NCBI GenBank assembly: GCA_021234535.1
Contig: CM037843.1
Coordinates: 23,095,911 to 23,159,910 of the forward strand
Length of the DNA: 64,000 nucleotides
Direction of reading: 5' to 3'
Source of the DNA: Stichopus chloronotus
Lineage: Eukaryota > Echinodermata > Holothuroidea > Aspidochirotida > Stichopodidae
Shown here: positions 36,291 through 50,081 of the stretch, piece after piece
Numbering within the stretch: the first letter of the stretch is position 1
How the letters are laid out: each line of letters begins with the position of its first letter
Notes under the pieces: model-generated
The model's database searches: none
What the model saw: only the letters and a program-made list of their open reading frames with translations
What the model was told of the DNA's origin: nothing
Made by a program: the position numbers and the translations under genes

Positions 36291-36967
36291 TTAAAGTGAT
36301 TGCGTGTGTACTGAAAAACCAAAAAGATAACATTATGTTTGATCTTAACTTTTTCTTTATTTTTAAATGCACACGCGAGGTTGTACATGAACGGACTATG
36401 TCTTTCAATGAAGGAAAATGACAGTAACTACTTCCAAAAGCAACAGGATTGGCATAAAAACAGTAAAAAACAGAAATCATATTGGAAAATTAATGGTTCT
36501 TACTATAACTGCCCACATAATGAATATGCAACAGTACAGGTCTCACTAGTGTATCAAAAACATACTACTCAAGTCGTCACTCCTTGGTATAGGTATTGGG
36601 AATTGTAGTATTTGGTGAAAGGAAGCACTGGATTTACAAATAACCTACGAACTGAACACAACCTTGCCTGCGGCATCAGTGATCCTGAGTTTGGTAACTG
36701 AATATTCAATACTAGTATACTTCCCATTGGCTTGCTCAAAGAAGCACACTGATGATTTGAATGAAAACTGTCAACCACTACATTATCGTATTATACACTT
36801 TTTGTTGTTACATGTCAGAAGAATTTGAAATCATATGGCAAAATTAACCATCTGAAACCTATTTATTTTCCCAGATTGTCTGAATGGTGTAATTAAAAGC
36901 CTTACCAAAATTTTGGAGATGAAATTTCAATGTTTTTACTTTTTGCCTACACATGCAATCACTTTAA
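36291..36967 (+). mobile_element. MITE M2 copy b (complete)
   Basis: This 677-bp copy has termini TTAAAGTGATTGCGTGTGTA and the reverse-complement form tacacatgcaatcactttaa. TTAA at both ends may be the target-site duplication (as for piggyBac-type MITEs) or part of the inverted repeat. It matches M2 copy c in reverse orientation throughout, including tgaatattcaatactagtat. The open frames inside show no transposase. Confidence 0.8.
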
Positions 36968-37910
36968 TAGTGGAACTGAGGCATGGAGGGAAAGGAGCAA
37001 TTGGTAAACAACAGTATACATGCATACCTCTGCTGTCAAACAACTAAAATGAGATACTTGTCTAGGCCGCACTTATCGCACAAGTTGCAATTATTTGTAA
37101 AGACTACAGGAATTGTTTCTTCACAGCTGATGAAAGGGTGATTTGTACAAGATAAATTCTTTTCCTGATCCTATAAGCATGTACATACAGACTAAAAGAT
37201 TTTATGCAAATCAGGGAAAAGGAACGTACATCCACCTCAAGGTAGGTGCTCCGATATACACAAATTCACGAGGCATATGAACTAATAGTTTGCTAGTGAC
37301 TAGTATCAATTGTTAACATTAAATTCGTAGACGCGCAACTCATGCGTGTCGTATAATCCCATAAGCAAACAAGGCAATATTTTGAACATACAGAAGAGCT
37401 TACTGAGATGTTGAATATATCCCTTTATACGATACCAAAGACTAATAAAACATGTACATATCTCCCTCACCACCTCCTTCCCCCACAGCTTTGAAATTGT
37501 AGACCTACAAAAACTGCATTTGCATCCGGTAAAGGACTACGTCAATTTGAACCATAGGCATTAAATGCAAGATCCCCTAAGCACGCAAGCATGTGTCACT
37601 GTCGTTAGTTCTACTTTGTGGCATTACCAGCACAAGCTTAGTGAGTGAATGAGTGATAACCCATAGCATGACATTTCCAGTGAAAGAATCTAAGAAAACC
37701 AATTTAATTATCTCTTGATTACAGTTTCTCCCTCAAATGTCACCTGTTTTCACTGCACGTTGAAAATCAAATTAACAGACTTCTCTTTTGATTCATGGAA
37801 GTTCTCTCTGTTTGTATTTGGGACACAAGTTCGGTCTGCAAAATACTATTTAGGAGCAGGACTGAACAAATTTAGTGGACAGATGATGCCAGTATTCTCA
37901 ATCAGGGCAA

Positions 37911-37929
37911 CGCATGCATGCATGCATAC
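37911..37929. repeat. (GCAT)n microsatellite
   Basis: A short perfect tetranucleotide run (acgcatgcatgcatgcatac). Confidence 0.8.
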
Positions 37930-39746
37930 TAAGTCTTATTTAGTGTCTCCAGAAACGGTTAGTATTCTTTTTTTTCTTCATTTGTGAATGTACAGTCCTA
38001 GTTGTTCAGTACACAGTGAGTAAGATTGCAAGGGGAAAGAGAGGGGAGGTGACTGTTCCTCCTCTTCTTTTCATGTGTTGTAAATCAGGAGAAAAAGTAC
38101 TAATAAAAACAAGTATAAAATGGGTTAGAAAAAAAGGCAGCAAGAGGGCTTTGCTGGAAGATTTGAAAGAAGTGTGGTTAGTATAGACCTGAAGTCTCTG
38201 ATCACAAGAAAGGTTTTAGAATGATTCCTTGGAATAATGTTTGTTCTAAGAAGAGTCTTATGCATCCAGCCTTCAACCTTGTGACCATCTTCTGTTTTAA
38301 CTGAAGAAGTTGGAAAATTAACCAAACTTGAATTCGTCAAAGACTGTTAAGAAATGCTTCAAAGTTCTGTATTAAACAATAATATGATGTAACATTGGAG
38401 CAGTTTTAGTGGATGTGCAATAATCTTTCAAAAGTCATAAGTATTTGCAGCTATCAGAGTGAGCCCTGAGGGTACTCAATGAAAAAAAAACAACTAAAAG
38501 AAAGAAGAACATAAGTGTAATTATCAAAGCATTAAATTTGGGGAAATGTTCTGACATATCATGGCTCAAGGGTCATCTCTCGTGAAGGGCAAAATCATTA
38601 TTTTTACTTAGCCTCTATTTCCATAGGGTAGAGATGCCATTTTCAGCCTCTCTTATTTGTTTTTTTTAAAGGTCACTATTTGCATTTTTTTTCTCTCTTT
38701 GTGTGTGTTTCTGTTTTGTTTTGAAAGTGGTCTATAGACTAAGAGGCTTAGCAAGAGGTTGATTCTTTCATGTTTAAGTATCTAAAATATTGCAGTTCAA
38801 AGCCTCATACAGACAGAATCTTTCATTGAAATTAGTGCAATATCAATTTGCCATTTGCAAAATTTATGCAAGAGTCGTGGTAGGTTTTGTATCCCACATT
38901 TCATTAAGCAGGCAATGGAAAAATCCAGGATTCACATCGTACATTTCACCAATGCACCAGAAAGAACATGTGGAAGGACCAGACCAGTGTTGAATAATGA
39001 CTTCAAAATTTCATCATATCAAGAAGAAACTGTCTGATACACTAATTTTACTATAGATATTGTGATACTTCACTCCTCACTTGCATATCTTATCATAACA
39101 AGTGCACTGCCATTACTGTTTCATTTCTACATTAAATAATTCTCATAACTTTTTTACCAGATTTTTAGCTAAATGTCTCTTTTAGCCCACACATAGCAGC
39201 ATGTAACTATTAACAAATTGAAAACATTTTGCCAGGATGATTTGGAGTCAATACTTTGTAAATCTTCAGAAATCTTTCAAGTCAGACAGACGGGATATTA
39301 ACAGAAACATTGTCCTCTCAGATACCAAAACTGATATATTGCGTGCCTATGTTTTAACTGGAAACATTTTCCGATCTGCCATATCTGGTCACTGTATAGT
39401 AAGCGATTTAAATATCTACAAGTCAACCCTACGAACTGTTGGCACCATCTTAAGCTTTTGAGACAGTATCAACAGTTTTGATAATCTGGCCGAGAAAAAT
39501 TGGGGGGTGCCCAACTGCCTGAGGGCATCCTGTCGCTATGATCAGGGCACCCAAAATCAATAGATTTGCACATCATGACATGCCCCTATTGGCCCCCATA
39601 ACATTGTGATAAAGAATCTAGACAGTGACAGTGAGCCTTTATTGTTGCCCTGCATACCAGTAAAAATGAACGTCTTCAAAACAAAAAAGAGAGCTAATAG
39701 CCATTTGAGAAAGAAACATGAGGCTACTGTATGAAATAATAACTTG

Positions 39747-39844
39747 AAATTGCCAGATGCTAGACCATGGTCAGTACGGTAATGCATAGGTTATAGGAGG
39801 TGAGTAAGTCGCTAGCGAATTCCCCAACCAGGGAGTTTTGGGGA
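39747..39844 (+). mobile_element. S2 element copy c
   Basis: It has aaattgccagatgctagacc, catggtcagtacggtaatgc, cgctagcgaattccccaacc and agggagttttgggga. It is nearly identical to copy a, so the family is fairly young. Confidence 0.7.
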
Positions 39845-40597
39845 TAATAATGGAATAACCTGAATCTAGCAGTTATGATTTTATAATCCCTCATTTCTGT
39901 TCAGTGTTAATTGGACACCAAAAGATGATTATCCCCCAAAATCAGGTTAGAAGGGCAACAAGACAGTAGGAAATTTTCCCAGCTTTGCTAATGTGTCCTC
40001 GTACTTTTAATTGCAAGTTTCCACAGGCTGTATGTGCTGGCAGAGAAGCCATCAAACATGTTTCATCAGTTTATTTGGCTTGGGCATGTGAGATCTTTGT
40101 ACAATAGTCGTTGATCATTAAACCGTCCTGGATTTATTGTGACTGTCGACCTCAGTGCCATGACAGTAGACAGTTGAAAGATTTTTATTATACTTTCAAA
40201 GTATATACAGATTCAATGAACTATCTCTTTGACAATCAAGACAAAAACCTGTTGTGGGCAAGCAGTGTGCTGTGAGTGAAACTGTCAATACATTATCGGT
40301 GTTTGCTAGAATCCTTCTGCTACAGAATATGTCACCCACACTAACACTATATATTACCAACACACAACATGATTTTAGAAGCATCAACATCTTTGTGAGC
40401 CTAAGAAACTGCAGTCCACTGAATGTTCCAAACTAAAATACTGTTCCCACTTTTGCACCGCAAAGTCAACGCTGTTGCAGTTTATATGAAGATGAAATTT
40501 AGCCAAATTCCAATTACCCGAATGAGAAATGAAAAAGTTTATTTTTTTCACCGGGGATTGTTATCCTCAGGTAACATGAAAAGGCATTAGTTCTTTG

Positions 40598-40700
40598 ATT
40601 CACTTTGTAGACATATATTTACCCCTTTGCTCACACATATTCATCTCCAAACTGGACTCAAAAGCTCCCATGCATAGGCAGGACCTTCAGGCTCCGCCTG
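40598..40700 (-). mobile_element. S1 element copy, partial (body reversed)
   Basis: It has attcactttgtagacatata, then tttacccctttgctcacaca. It degrades after about 40700 and has no tail module. Confidence 0.45.
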
Positions 40701-43442
40701 ACAGCTATTAATGAGGAGGTATTCTCAGGCTTGCTAAAGTTCCTTGTTGATGAGTTCCTGCTTGATGAGAATTTTCTAACAAAGATCGGAAACCCTGATG
40801 GTCAGGCAACCCTGGTTGGTCTTTCCAGCCCTACAAGAACATGCCCATGGGGTTCCCAAGTGTCACAGGGAGACCCTGTTCAGCCCTTTCCCTTTTTTAG
40901 ACAAGGTTCAAATTGAGGTGAGATCTGAACAATTACCATCCTCAGGAATGTTTAGGGACTCTCTGCGCAAAAGGTGAGGAGAATTGGTATCGGGCAAAGC
41001 TAGCTAGTTGCCAGAGCCAGCTTAAAATTGTCCTTTTCTGTTAAAGCCCTATGTGGAGCCCACAATCAGCCCGCAGAAGACAAAGTGCAGTTTTCCAGGG
41101 CAGATATGAGCAAACTGATTTTCTTTTTTGACCGCTTTTACGTGGCTAGTCTTCAATCAGTTTGCCTGTGTGGCATCCATGGCTGTGCAAGAGTCTATGG
41201 TCACTTGTGACTACCTACGCCTACGTTGTGGGGATACTGTGGTGGGGTGTCCTGTGTACATTGTACTCTTCTCATTTCCCCTGCCTGCTTTTCAGTGTCC
41301 TCACTGGATGTGGTAACTGGATATACTACTAGATTGTTTGATTTGACTGTATAGTCTTGTTTTGCTCTGTAAAAGTTTCAGTTGTAATTATCAAAACCTG
41401 AAAAGAATGAATATCTCACTAATTTTCAATTGCCACTGGAAACTTAAGGAAACTTCTCAGCTATTTGTCAGAAAATTAGACTGTTGCCTCTTTTGCGCAT
41501 TTGCATGATGTGTTAACTTGTTGAGAAATGGATTAAAGCTACCCTTTAATTTCAATTAAACAGTCGTTTTGAGTTGTATGTCACCTGTTCTTTAAGTGTT
41601 GGCATTGCAAACCTACATATCAAAGCATTGTTCTGAGCGAACTACTTGTTCATGGATTAGTTGACTTAAGTGATGTTGCCAGGTGAATTATACTGAACTG
41701 GAAAAGTAGAATAAAGGAATGAAATACCTTGAGCCAATTGCGCAGCTTATCTTCTCTGAATTTGAGGGGGGTCTGGACATCTACTGTCAGTAAGAACTCC
41801 CTGCAGGAAGGGATGGAGCAAGATACCACCATCATTTAAAGTATGTGTGTCCCTGACTGGCCACAATGACTGGCCAAAATGTCAGAAATTTTACAAATGT
41901 CCTTCTGTAATCTTGATATTTTTGTGTGTTATGGTTGTAAAATCCTGTTTATTTATATTGATGTAGATATGGCTATAACTCAGTATACTGTACATTATGA
42001 CTCTGAGCAGACTTTATGAAATGTGTTGGGATAGCATAGTGTACAATTTCTACTACCTTACAATGGTTATATGCAGTATGTTGTACTCTGAGGAATATAC
42101 AATTCAGCCCTGAAAGTTTCTTTTGTGTGTATGTGTGTGTGCTTCTGTGTGACAGTGTTTGTATGAGTAGAAATGCTTACATCTGTCTAATGAATGATGG
42201 TTTGTATCAGAAATGTGATTATCTTAGCACCTTATTCAAAAGTAGTGCTTGAATATTGTTAAGCCTGTTTTACTTGTTCCTGGCAATTCCTCACGGCATC
42301 CCTCTCAGAATACAGATCTGCACCAGTGTTTCCATGTGTGCACGCAAATTCGCATAAATCCACTCAGATCTGTTGAAGGCGATGAAAAGGGGGAGAGTAA
42401 AAGGGAATGAATAAAAGGAAGAACAACGTGAAGATGCGAGTGTGTGTGATGTGAGTCATCTCCGAGTGATTCCATTAATCACTACATCCAACTGTGGGCA
42501 ATAAGTCATGTTTGTGACATGTGCAGCCACTTTGTGCAGGCCTCACCCATTCAAATTTCCAGGCTTTCACTCTGTCATTGGCAAAGAACAAGGATACATT
42601 GAATAAGGATATATGTTGCCAGTTTTATAGCACCAAGAGGAACTTAGTGTGCATTTGCTGCGACAGTCACGTTAACATCTTTCTGTGACTTGAAAGGTAA
42701 GCTGATTTGAAATAATGGAATGTTGGGTAAATTTAGGTGTTTTAGTATTGTATTTTAACACAGGGGCTTCTTTCTGTTTCCAACACTGTGACTGCACTGC
42801 AGTGTAATGCATGTACAAACATATATGTATGAACAAAAGATTCATCTCCAGCAGATGATTGTCAGGAATACTACAATGTACTTTAAATAGTCCGGTGGGA
42901 AAACTTCATGCTGTTGTGACTGGTTTTCATTGAATCAATTTTGTACACAGTCATGTTAACTTGACCCAGAAATGGCCACTCCAGGGATATTTACCTCACC
43001 AAATTGGCAAGTTACATGAAACAGGTCTGTTTTTTGAGATTCTAAGATTCTTAGCAGTGACAGAGTGTAGCATCCCTGCTGCAGTAGATCTTCCTGGACT
43101 TGTTGCATATCAGTAATATGAATTTGACTGTGCTCTTGTGATCACTGAATGGGCAGATATCCTGTTAATCAAGATTTGATTCATCCTAAAATATGGATGA
43201 ATTTTGGATAATTGATTCAAATAATTATCTGATATATTAGGCCTGTCTGAGTGCTCTCTAGTCTAATTATGCTCTACAACTATATTGTCACTTTCTACCT
43301 ATGCCTTCCTGCCTAGTGCATTGTAATTAGGCAAATTCCACTCTTATTTTAAATTTCATGCAGTTTTCTGTTACGATAGTTTTCTCTAGTTTTAAAGTTC
43401 ATTACAATGTGGTTCATCAAGTTTCAACATTGGTATTTCAAC

Positions 43443-44093
43443 TTCAAGTGATTGCATGCGTAAGCAAAAAGTTAAAACATTGAAATTTCATCTCTAGAAA
43501 TTTGGTAAGGTAAGTATTTGCACCATTCAGACAGTCTGGAAAATAAATGTTTCAGTTGTTTAATTCTGCAATAGTTTAATTCTGCAATACGATTTCAAAA
43601 TCTTCCAACATAACGACAAAAAGTGTATAATACGATAATGTAGTGGTTGACAGTTTTCATTCAAATCAACAGTGTGCTTCATGGAACAAGCCAATGGGAA
43701 GTATACTAGTATTGAATATTCAGGGGCAAAACCACTCAGGATCACTGACACCTCAATGTTGTGATACAGTGCTTCCTTTCACCAAATACTACAGTTCCAG
43801 ATACCGACCAAGGAGCGACGCTCTGAGTAGTATGTTTTTGATATACCAATGAGACCTGTAGTGTTGCATATTCATTATGTAGGCGCTTATAGTAAGAACC
43901 GTTAATTTTCACATATAATTTCTGTTTTTTACTGTTTTTATGCCAATAATGTTGCTTTTCAAAGCAGTTGTCATTTTCCTTCATTATAAGACGTAGTCCT
44001 TCCATGTACAACCTTTATTTAAAAATAAAGACCAAATTACGATCGAACATACCATTATCTTTCTGGTTTTCAGTACGCACACAATTACTTTAA
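43443..44093 (-). mobile_element. MITE M2 copy c (complete)
   Basis: It is about 651 bp with termini TTCAAGTGATTGCATGCGTA and gtacgcacacaattacttta a. It is in inverted orientation relative to copy b, 6.5 kb away. It has a small internal duplication (taattctgcaata twice near 43561-43589). Confidence 0.8.
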
Positions 44094-44570
44094 GCAGAGT
44101 TTTGTAAATTAACACCCAAGTTGCATTAAAACAATTGTCTGCCTTTGAAATGAAATCCCAGTATGGAAGGTGCAGTGTCATGGTATGTGTAATTGTGACA
44201 TGTACATAAAGAAAAGTTTTTAATCATGATTGTCGAGTACCGTGACCTGTGCACTGATGGTCGAACCGTTTAGCACCGTGTCCAAATTCTTGATAGAAGG
44301 AGGAGCTTTGGTATATTATGCAGTGCTGCACGTTGGAAATGTTCGAGACTGCTTACGCAGATTAGACTGGAACTACATTATTCTTTGAGAGGAATGATTG
44401 CACAGTAGTGATGAGTGTAATTATTATAACGTGAATTCATAGTAAACTGATATGTTATCTCATACACTAGCTTTAAACTGATCTTTTTGTATCCAGTCCC
44501 AAAAATATGATAAGGAAGAAGGAAATGTGATGTACCATTTAAAAAATAGAAGCCACATGATTGGCAGCTG

Positions 44571-44610
44571 TTCTTCTATGGAGTCTTAGTTCTTCTATGG
44601 AGTCTTAATT
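44571..44610. repeat. Tandem duplication of a 20-bp word
   Basis: The word gttcttctatggagtctta occurs twice in succession. Confidence 0.8.
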
Positions 44611-44642
44611 CATATGACTTTAGTATTAACTTTAATGTACAA

Positions 44643-44996
44643 TTAAAGGGAAATAGGGCGTTTAGAATTCACCAACTTGACATACAAAAGAAAAAAGCTT
44701 TAATCAATGTTAAACCATTCCTGCTCATCAGTGAACATCCGCCAAAGCTTCATCTCCTCAAAACACTATGCATGTGATGAGTAACGGAAGATGCATCATT
44801 TGAATTATGAAAAGTTTGGGTGAACAAATTAGTTTTAAGCAACAAACAACTGAATTTCTATCTGTGAGAAGCTTATTTCTTGAAAAGAGAGCTACTGTCC
44901 TTCCTTATTTTGAATAATTTATCTTTCTAGGTCCTCAAATATTGGTTTTAAAAATATGGATGTTTTCTCTAAAACAAACGCCCTATTTCCCTTTAA
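44643..44996 (+). mobile_element. MITE M1 copy b (best-preserved)
   Basis: It is 354 bp with perfect inverted ends: TTAAAGGGAAATAGGGCGTT at the left and aaacgccctatttcccttta a at the right, with TTAA at both borders. The body is non-coding and has the same internal words as copies a and c. Confidence 0.85.
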
Positions 44997-45465
44997 GCAA
45001 CCATGGTTTCCGTCCATGTGACCATGTGTTACTATGTAAGTTGTACCTTTTCATGTTTTCTGTCCATGTGACCATTGTTTTGTTCACAGCTAATACTCCC
45101 TCACTTCATGTAACCTACAGTATGCATCATTGTATTGACTACGGGTAAAGACGCAGATTAGGTTGGATGCAAAGGAGTCCAAACTCACTTCGCTGCTAGA
45201 CCAAAAGGTACTGGCAATTAAGGAAGGATGGTGGCCAGACGCAGACATACACAATTGCCAGATGCTAGTCAATACAGTAATGCATAGGTTATATGAGGTG
45301 AGTACATGGCTCGTTAATTCCCAAACCAAGAGGTTTTGGGTAGCCTCTGTCCCTGTGACCACGTGGTACTAAGTTGTACCTTAAAGCAACCAATGGTTTC
45401 TGTCCACGTGACCCTATGGTAGTATACATAGTGTACCTTTAATCAATGGTAATTTCTATCCGTGA
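44994..45465. repeat. Degenerate tandem repeat of TCCATGTGACC units, split by insertion
   Basis: Units such as gcaaccatggtttccgtcca tgtgacc recur at 44997, 45060, 45348 and 45390, with linked gtaccttt words. The middle holds a coding-looking but unidentified stretch (about 45150-45250) and an S2 element, so the array was interrupted. Confidence 0.55.
45252..45340 (+). mobile_element. S2 element copy d
   Basis: It has caattgccagatgctagtca, atacagtaatgcataggtta, tatgaggtgagtac and cccaaaccaagaggttttgg. It is inserted within the TCCATGTGACC repeat. Confidence 0.65.
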
Positions 45466-46182
45466 GCACATACTTGCTCCTGTTGAATAGGAACAATATC
45501 CGACATGTTTGCTAGGACTCTTTGCGCTTGTGAAATAGTCCAGTGTTGCGTATAATGTCATTACTCTAGGAAACAAAATTCTCTTTGTTGGTTCCTTCTT
45601 CCTCTCACTTCCCATAGAAATTTGATTAACGAGGAGAATGAATTGCGGCAGGTATGCTCCGCAGCATTTATTACACGGAAAATTAAATTAAGAGAGTAAA
45701 TTGATGCATACCTAGGTGGGAATCCTGAAAACTTTCAGTAGATTCCTGGCTCCAAATGAGAACGTAATTCTGTGGTATGTTTGCATGCAGGGCCAGCACC
45801 TTTGATATTATTTTTCTACCTTTTATTATTTGACTGATGACTGCAGTTCTGGTGTGGCAATTCTTTTTTACTTTTCTTTTTTGGGGGGGTGGGAATGGGG
45901 CTTTCATGTAATGTGCTCTGAATTAGTTCAGTGTAGGTTTTGAGATTGGCGTTGAAGTGAGATAGCAAAGAGTCCCTCATTGAGGTGAGATAAAAGAGAG
46001 TCTCAGATCAATGTATGCTTATGTTCAGAAAGGGGAAAGTGCATTTTTGAAAACTGCTCCTTTGATGCTTTCAAGTTTTTTGCTCTAATGTCTCTGATAC
46101 CTGCAAGTATAGCATCGTTTGTGTTCATCTGGAACCTTGATTGAAACAAACTTCAGATATTTGCAGGCAATAGCTTTGTCAC

Positions 46183-46343
46183 ATTCATATCGTAGACATA
46201 TACTTAAACCCTTGCCTCACTAATGCACTCATCTGACCCTTGCTCAAATAGTCTTTGAAGCCAATTCTAGCACAGCACCCTCTAAGGCCTAGACCGCCCT
46301 CACATGGTCACTCGTGAATACCCCCACAAGGGAGTTATGGGGA
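46183..46343 (-). mobile_element. S1 element copy (body reversed, tail forward)
   Basis: It starts attcatatcgtagacatata, continues cttgcctcactaatgcactc and agcaccctctaaggcctaga, and ends cgtgaatacccccacaaggg agttatgggga. It is a good example of the reversed-body form. Confidence 0.65.
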
Positions 46344-47013
46344 ATTAGTGGTACTAAGAAGTTGGTGCCCTCATTGCTGGAACATTTTTTCAAAGGCTCC
46401 TCCTCTCAGGCTCAGGCTGATGTATAGTATCAACTCATGCTGTAAGTTAATTAGGTAGCTTTCTGCCTTAAACCAGCCAGAAAACCACCAGTTTGTTATA
46501 TGTAGGCTAGTACAGCTCTCTTAAGTTGAAGCATTTTATTTTTCTAACCCAACATTGCTAACAATTATGCCTGTCACGTAAGTTTATTGGTGAGCAATGG
46601 TGGCACTAAGGGGTGGGATGCATGGGGGAATTCCTCCCTAGTAATAACCTTTTCCTCCAGTTTCAACACCTCCCTCCTACTCAGTTGGAGTGACCTGACA
46701 AATACATGTATCATGATCTGTTCCCTGTTTATATTCATGATTGTGCATTGACCTATCTGCTTTAGGAAGTCCATGAGATTTAATTTCTCACCCAGAGATA
46801 CGATCAAACCTCAGAGCTTCCGAGGGATTTTCCCCCTGGACCCCACAAGGGGTCGTAAGTTTTCATGTTGCTAAGTTTTCACTCACTGGTATGTTAACTC
46901 TAAGAGCTTCCAGGAACTTTGCCTGTGGATCCCATTAGGGATGAGCGTATGAGTTGGATTAAATTTTTGTCCCCCAACAGTTTCTTCTTCTCTCCATTTG
47001 TCCCTTCCTTCTT

Positions 47014-47028
47014 CCCCCCCCCCCCCCC
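47014..47028. repeat. Poly-C run, 15 bases
   Basis: Fifteen uninterrupted C bases at the end of a pyrimidine-rich stretch (tttcttcttctctcc... onward). Confidence 0.9.
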
Positions 47029-49947
47029 ACCTGAATCTACAATCGTGGTACCACCAATGTTGATGGGTCGAATAGTTTGAAAATTTTGAATAAATTGAAG
47101 ACTAATAGTTTAGTACTGGTTCAACCAGTTCCTTCATGTGAGAGCCTTTTTACTGAATTGTCTAAATTTTGATTCTGAAATCATTCTGCTTGAAGAAGGG
47201 GAAACCATGACAAAATCTACTTCTTATAAACCCCTTAAAACATTGAAGTGCTAAACATGATCAAATGTTTGCTTTTACATTGACTTTGTGTCATGAATGC
47301 AGAGTCATTGGAAGGGAATATAGTTTTGTGCATTAGAGGTGAGCAGCCATCAAAAGTTATTAGCTGAGAAAGTCATACTCATACATGTAAAAACTAGACT
47401 ATGTACCAATGTATTCTTAATTATGCTAGTATGTACTATACATACTATCTTTTCATTTGATGTCAGACATAAATGAAATGGTGTACAGCTATACCAGTGC
47501 AAAAGCTGCCATTTGCTCTGCTCTAAAAAAAAATGTAGCAAGAACATTCAGTTCATTTTGTAATGTTTGTAAACTTCTGTTTAAAGCCTTCAAGAAGAAC
47601 TCATAACCATTGAAAGCATATTGAATCAAAAATTTCCCTCTGTAGCCTGCCAACTTTCACTTCACTGCAAGGTGATGCACAAATAGGTTAAGACTGTTAC
47701 CATATGCAAGTAAGGCAGGTGGCTGTTGGAGGATTTCCCTGAAGTACTGTACGGACAAACTATGTTGTGGCATGAAGGAGACAAAAATATCACCAACCGT
47801 GATTGATTGATCTAGGAAAAGGACGTGGAGGAGGGGTTGAACTTTGTACTGTATTGTTAACAGTAGAAGGATGGAGTTTGGTAAATCCAAGTGATGTATG
47901 AGTACGATACTGTTACTGGATGCAGAGCTGTACATTAAATTGAATTTGACCAGAGGTATACATGTCCATTTGACATCATGTGAGTCAACTGGACATGTTT
48001 TCACACAGAAATGTGTGTGCACCAAGTAATTGAACTTTGTTCTGATAAGTTCCGCTGCCCTGGAGCGTACAATTCTTGTGTAACCAAATTTGTGATCCGT
48101 ATGTCATAAATCAGTGGGTTTTTTTTTTTTTTTTTGTTGTTTCTCATATTCCCCTGCACCATCACTCTTCCATGTCCATGAGCTTCCTCTGATGTCAGTT
48201 CATTCTTTGGATTAATTCCCAAGTCAGACTAATTTCCAAGGACATCTTGGTGTCCCTCATGCTGTTCCAGTGAAAGTTCTACAGCGCATTACAGAGTGGT
48301 TGCCATCCTTCGGTGCTTTCTTTAGTTCAGGTAGAAGTGCAGTATAATTTAATATCATCTTACTTCCCTTTAAAGGTGGAATCGGCTGACAAATGGGGCG
48401 CTTTTTGACTGGTGTTTTCAGCAATAATATTCATATCTTGTACTTGGCTAGTGTCTTTGACTTCTACTTTCACAAGTTTTCACGTTACACTTAATCGGTA
48501 ATGCACATATACGATCTGCTGGTGTTATGTGCACAGTATAGTCAGCCCCAGCATTGTAAGCTGTTGTAGACACAGGCATCATACTGCTAATGCCAGTTGC
48601 AGATTTCATTGAATACTTCTTTCATAGATTTGCCATTAAGTTTCTCAGAGAATATGAAATACTGTGCTCCCATAAAATGACTAGGATCATCTCGAATAAC
48701 ACAGCGCCATCTCCTTACAGTACTTTACCCTCAGTGATAAGGAAACACCAAACTACAGGAGTAACTAACTGAAAAGTATGGTGGTTCGTAGTTCAATGTG
48801 ATTCTTTTCTTATTTTTTATCACTAATAAAAACACTCTGTTTTGTTTGTTTAAAATGAAATTACACTATCATTTAAAAGAAAACTATATAATAATTGAAG
48901 TAATGACTTTCACTTTCTTAATGTTAAGTTTGAATACCTGTCCTTACTTAAACATGAGGTAGTGTAACACCTTATATTAGCTGACTCAAACATCTCTATA
49001 CCAACAGTGTGTATATAATGATACTCCTTTTCAGAAATGAAATTTTTATGTAACTTTCTGGGAGTATTTAGATGTTTAATCAGCTGTGTTGTTTGAATGA
49101 TTTTCACTTGATTTCAAGAAGTTTTCCACATTGAGGATGGTTGCTAAATTCATTTGGAGAGTTACCAGCATCCTGTGTATGTTGCACACTTTCCATGGAT
49201 ACGGTTCAACCAATGAGAAGTAAAAAAAATTGTGGCACGTGTATGACATGGTGTGTTTAATGTGCAAAGCAGTTAAGTGTTCTTCACATTTCCTGTTTCC
49301 ATGGTAACTGTAGAAAAAGCTGCCAAGCCGGTTAGTTTTATTCAAGTGTAATTGTTGTTTTGACCTGTAAATTATGGAAAATTGAATTGTAATGATGAGT
49401 CATAAAAAGATGAACCATTTTCACATACTGTATGTTTATGTTGCCTGCAATGTACATAGTATTTCGAAGGGGTTCAAAGTCACCAAATTTTGCTGGTAGA
49501 AACATAGATAAAATTGTCATCATGTCAATAGGCTTTGAGTCTTTGATAGAATGGTAGTGTAGTAAAATTGCACTCCTCTGGAAATTAGGAACGTATGGTA
49601 CAGTACACTGGGTGTGCTGTATTGTTAACTTTTTAGTGATTTATCTTGAGCTCCCATTCTTTAATATCTACTGAAGCTGTGCACCAAATTGCCTTCCTCA
49701 CAGTGATTTGAGATGAGAAGTGGTGTCTAATACACTGGGCATGCCTCAAAATTCAAGAACTGGGTGAAAACACTGGTCTGATCTTTAAATTGAATAGAAT
49801 TGATCACTACAAAGTCCTTTGCCCTGTACAATGTTGGCCATGAGAAATTCTGCATATATACAAGTTTTGAAGTTTTGCTGAGAACAATCTTTGCCATGAA
49901 ATTGCTGCATAGTGGAGTTACTGTCTCATCATAGGCTAGAGCAAATA

Positions 49948-50081
49948 GCAAACAAGGGCAGGCTAGACCTTAGAGGGTGCGGTGCTTAAGTTAATTTTGA
50001 GCACATTTAGAGCAAGAGTAAATGCATGCATTAGTGAAGCAAGGGTCACCCCTGAATACGCTCACTAGTGAGTTATGGAGA
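49948..50081 (+). mobile_element. S1 element copy (body forward)
   Basis: It has caaacaagggcaggctagac, cttagagggtgcggtgctta, gcattagtgaagcaagggtc and a mutated tail actagtgagttatggaga. Confidence 0.65.

Noticed and set aside
40731..40916. Open frame containing FLVDEFLLDENFLTKIG
   Set aside because: It looks partly coding and follows a tctcag, but it contains an internal near-duplication, lacks a clear donor and has no recognised similarity. Left unassigned.
45163..45252. Coding-looking segment (ESKLTSLLDQKVLAIKEGWW)
   Set aside because: Short, without splice signals or similarity I can name. It may be transposon debris inside the split repeat.
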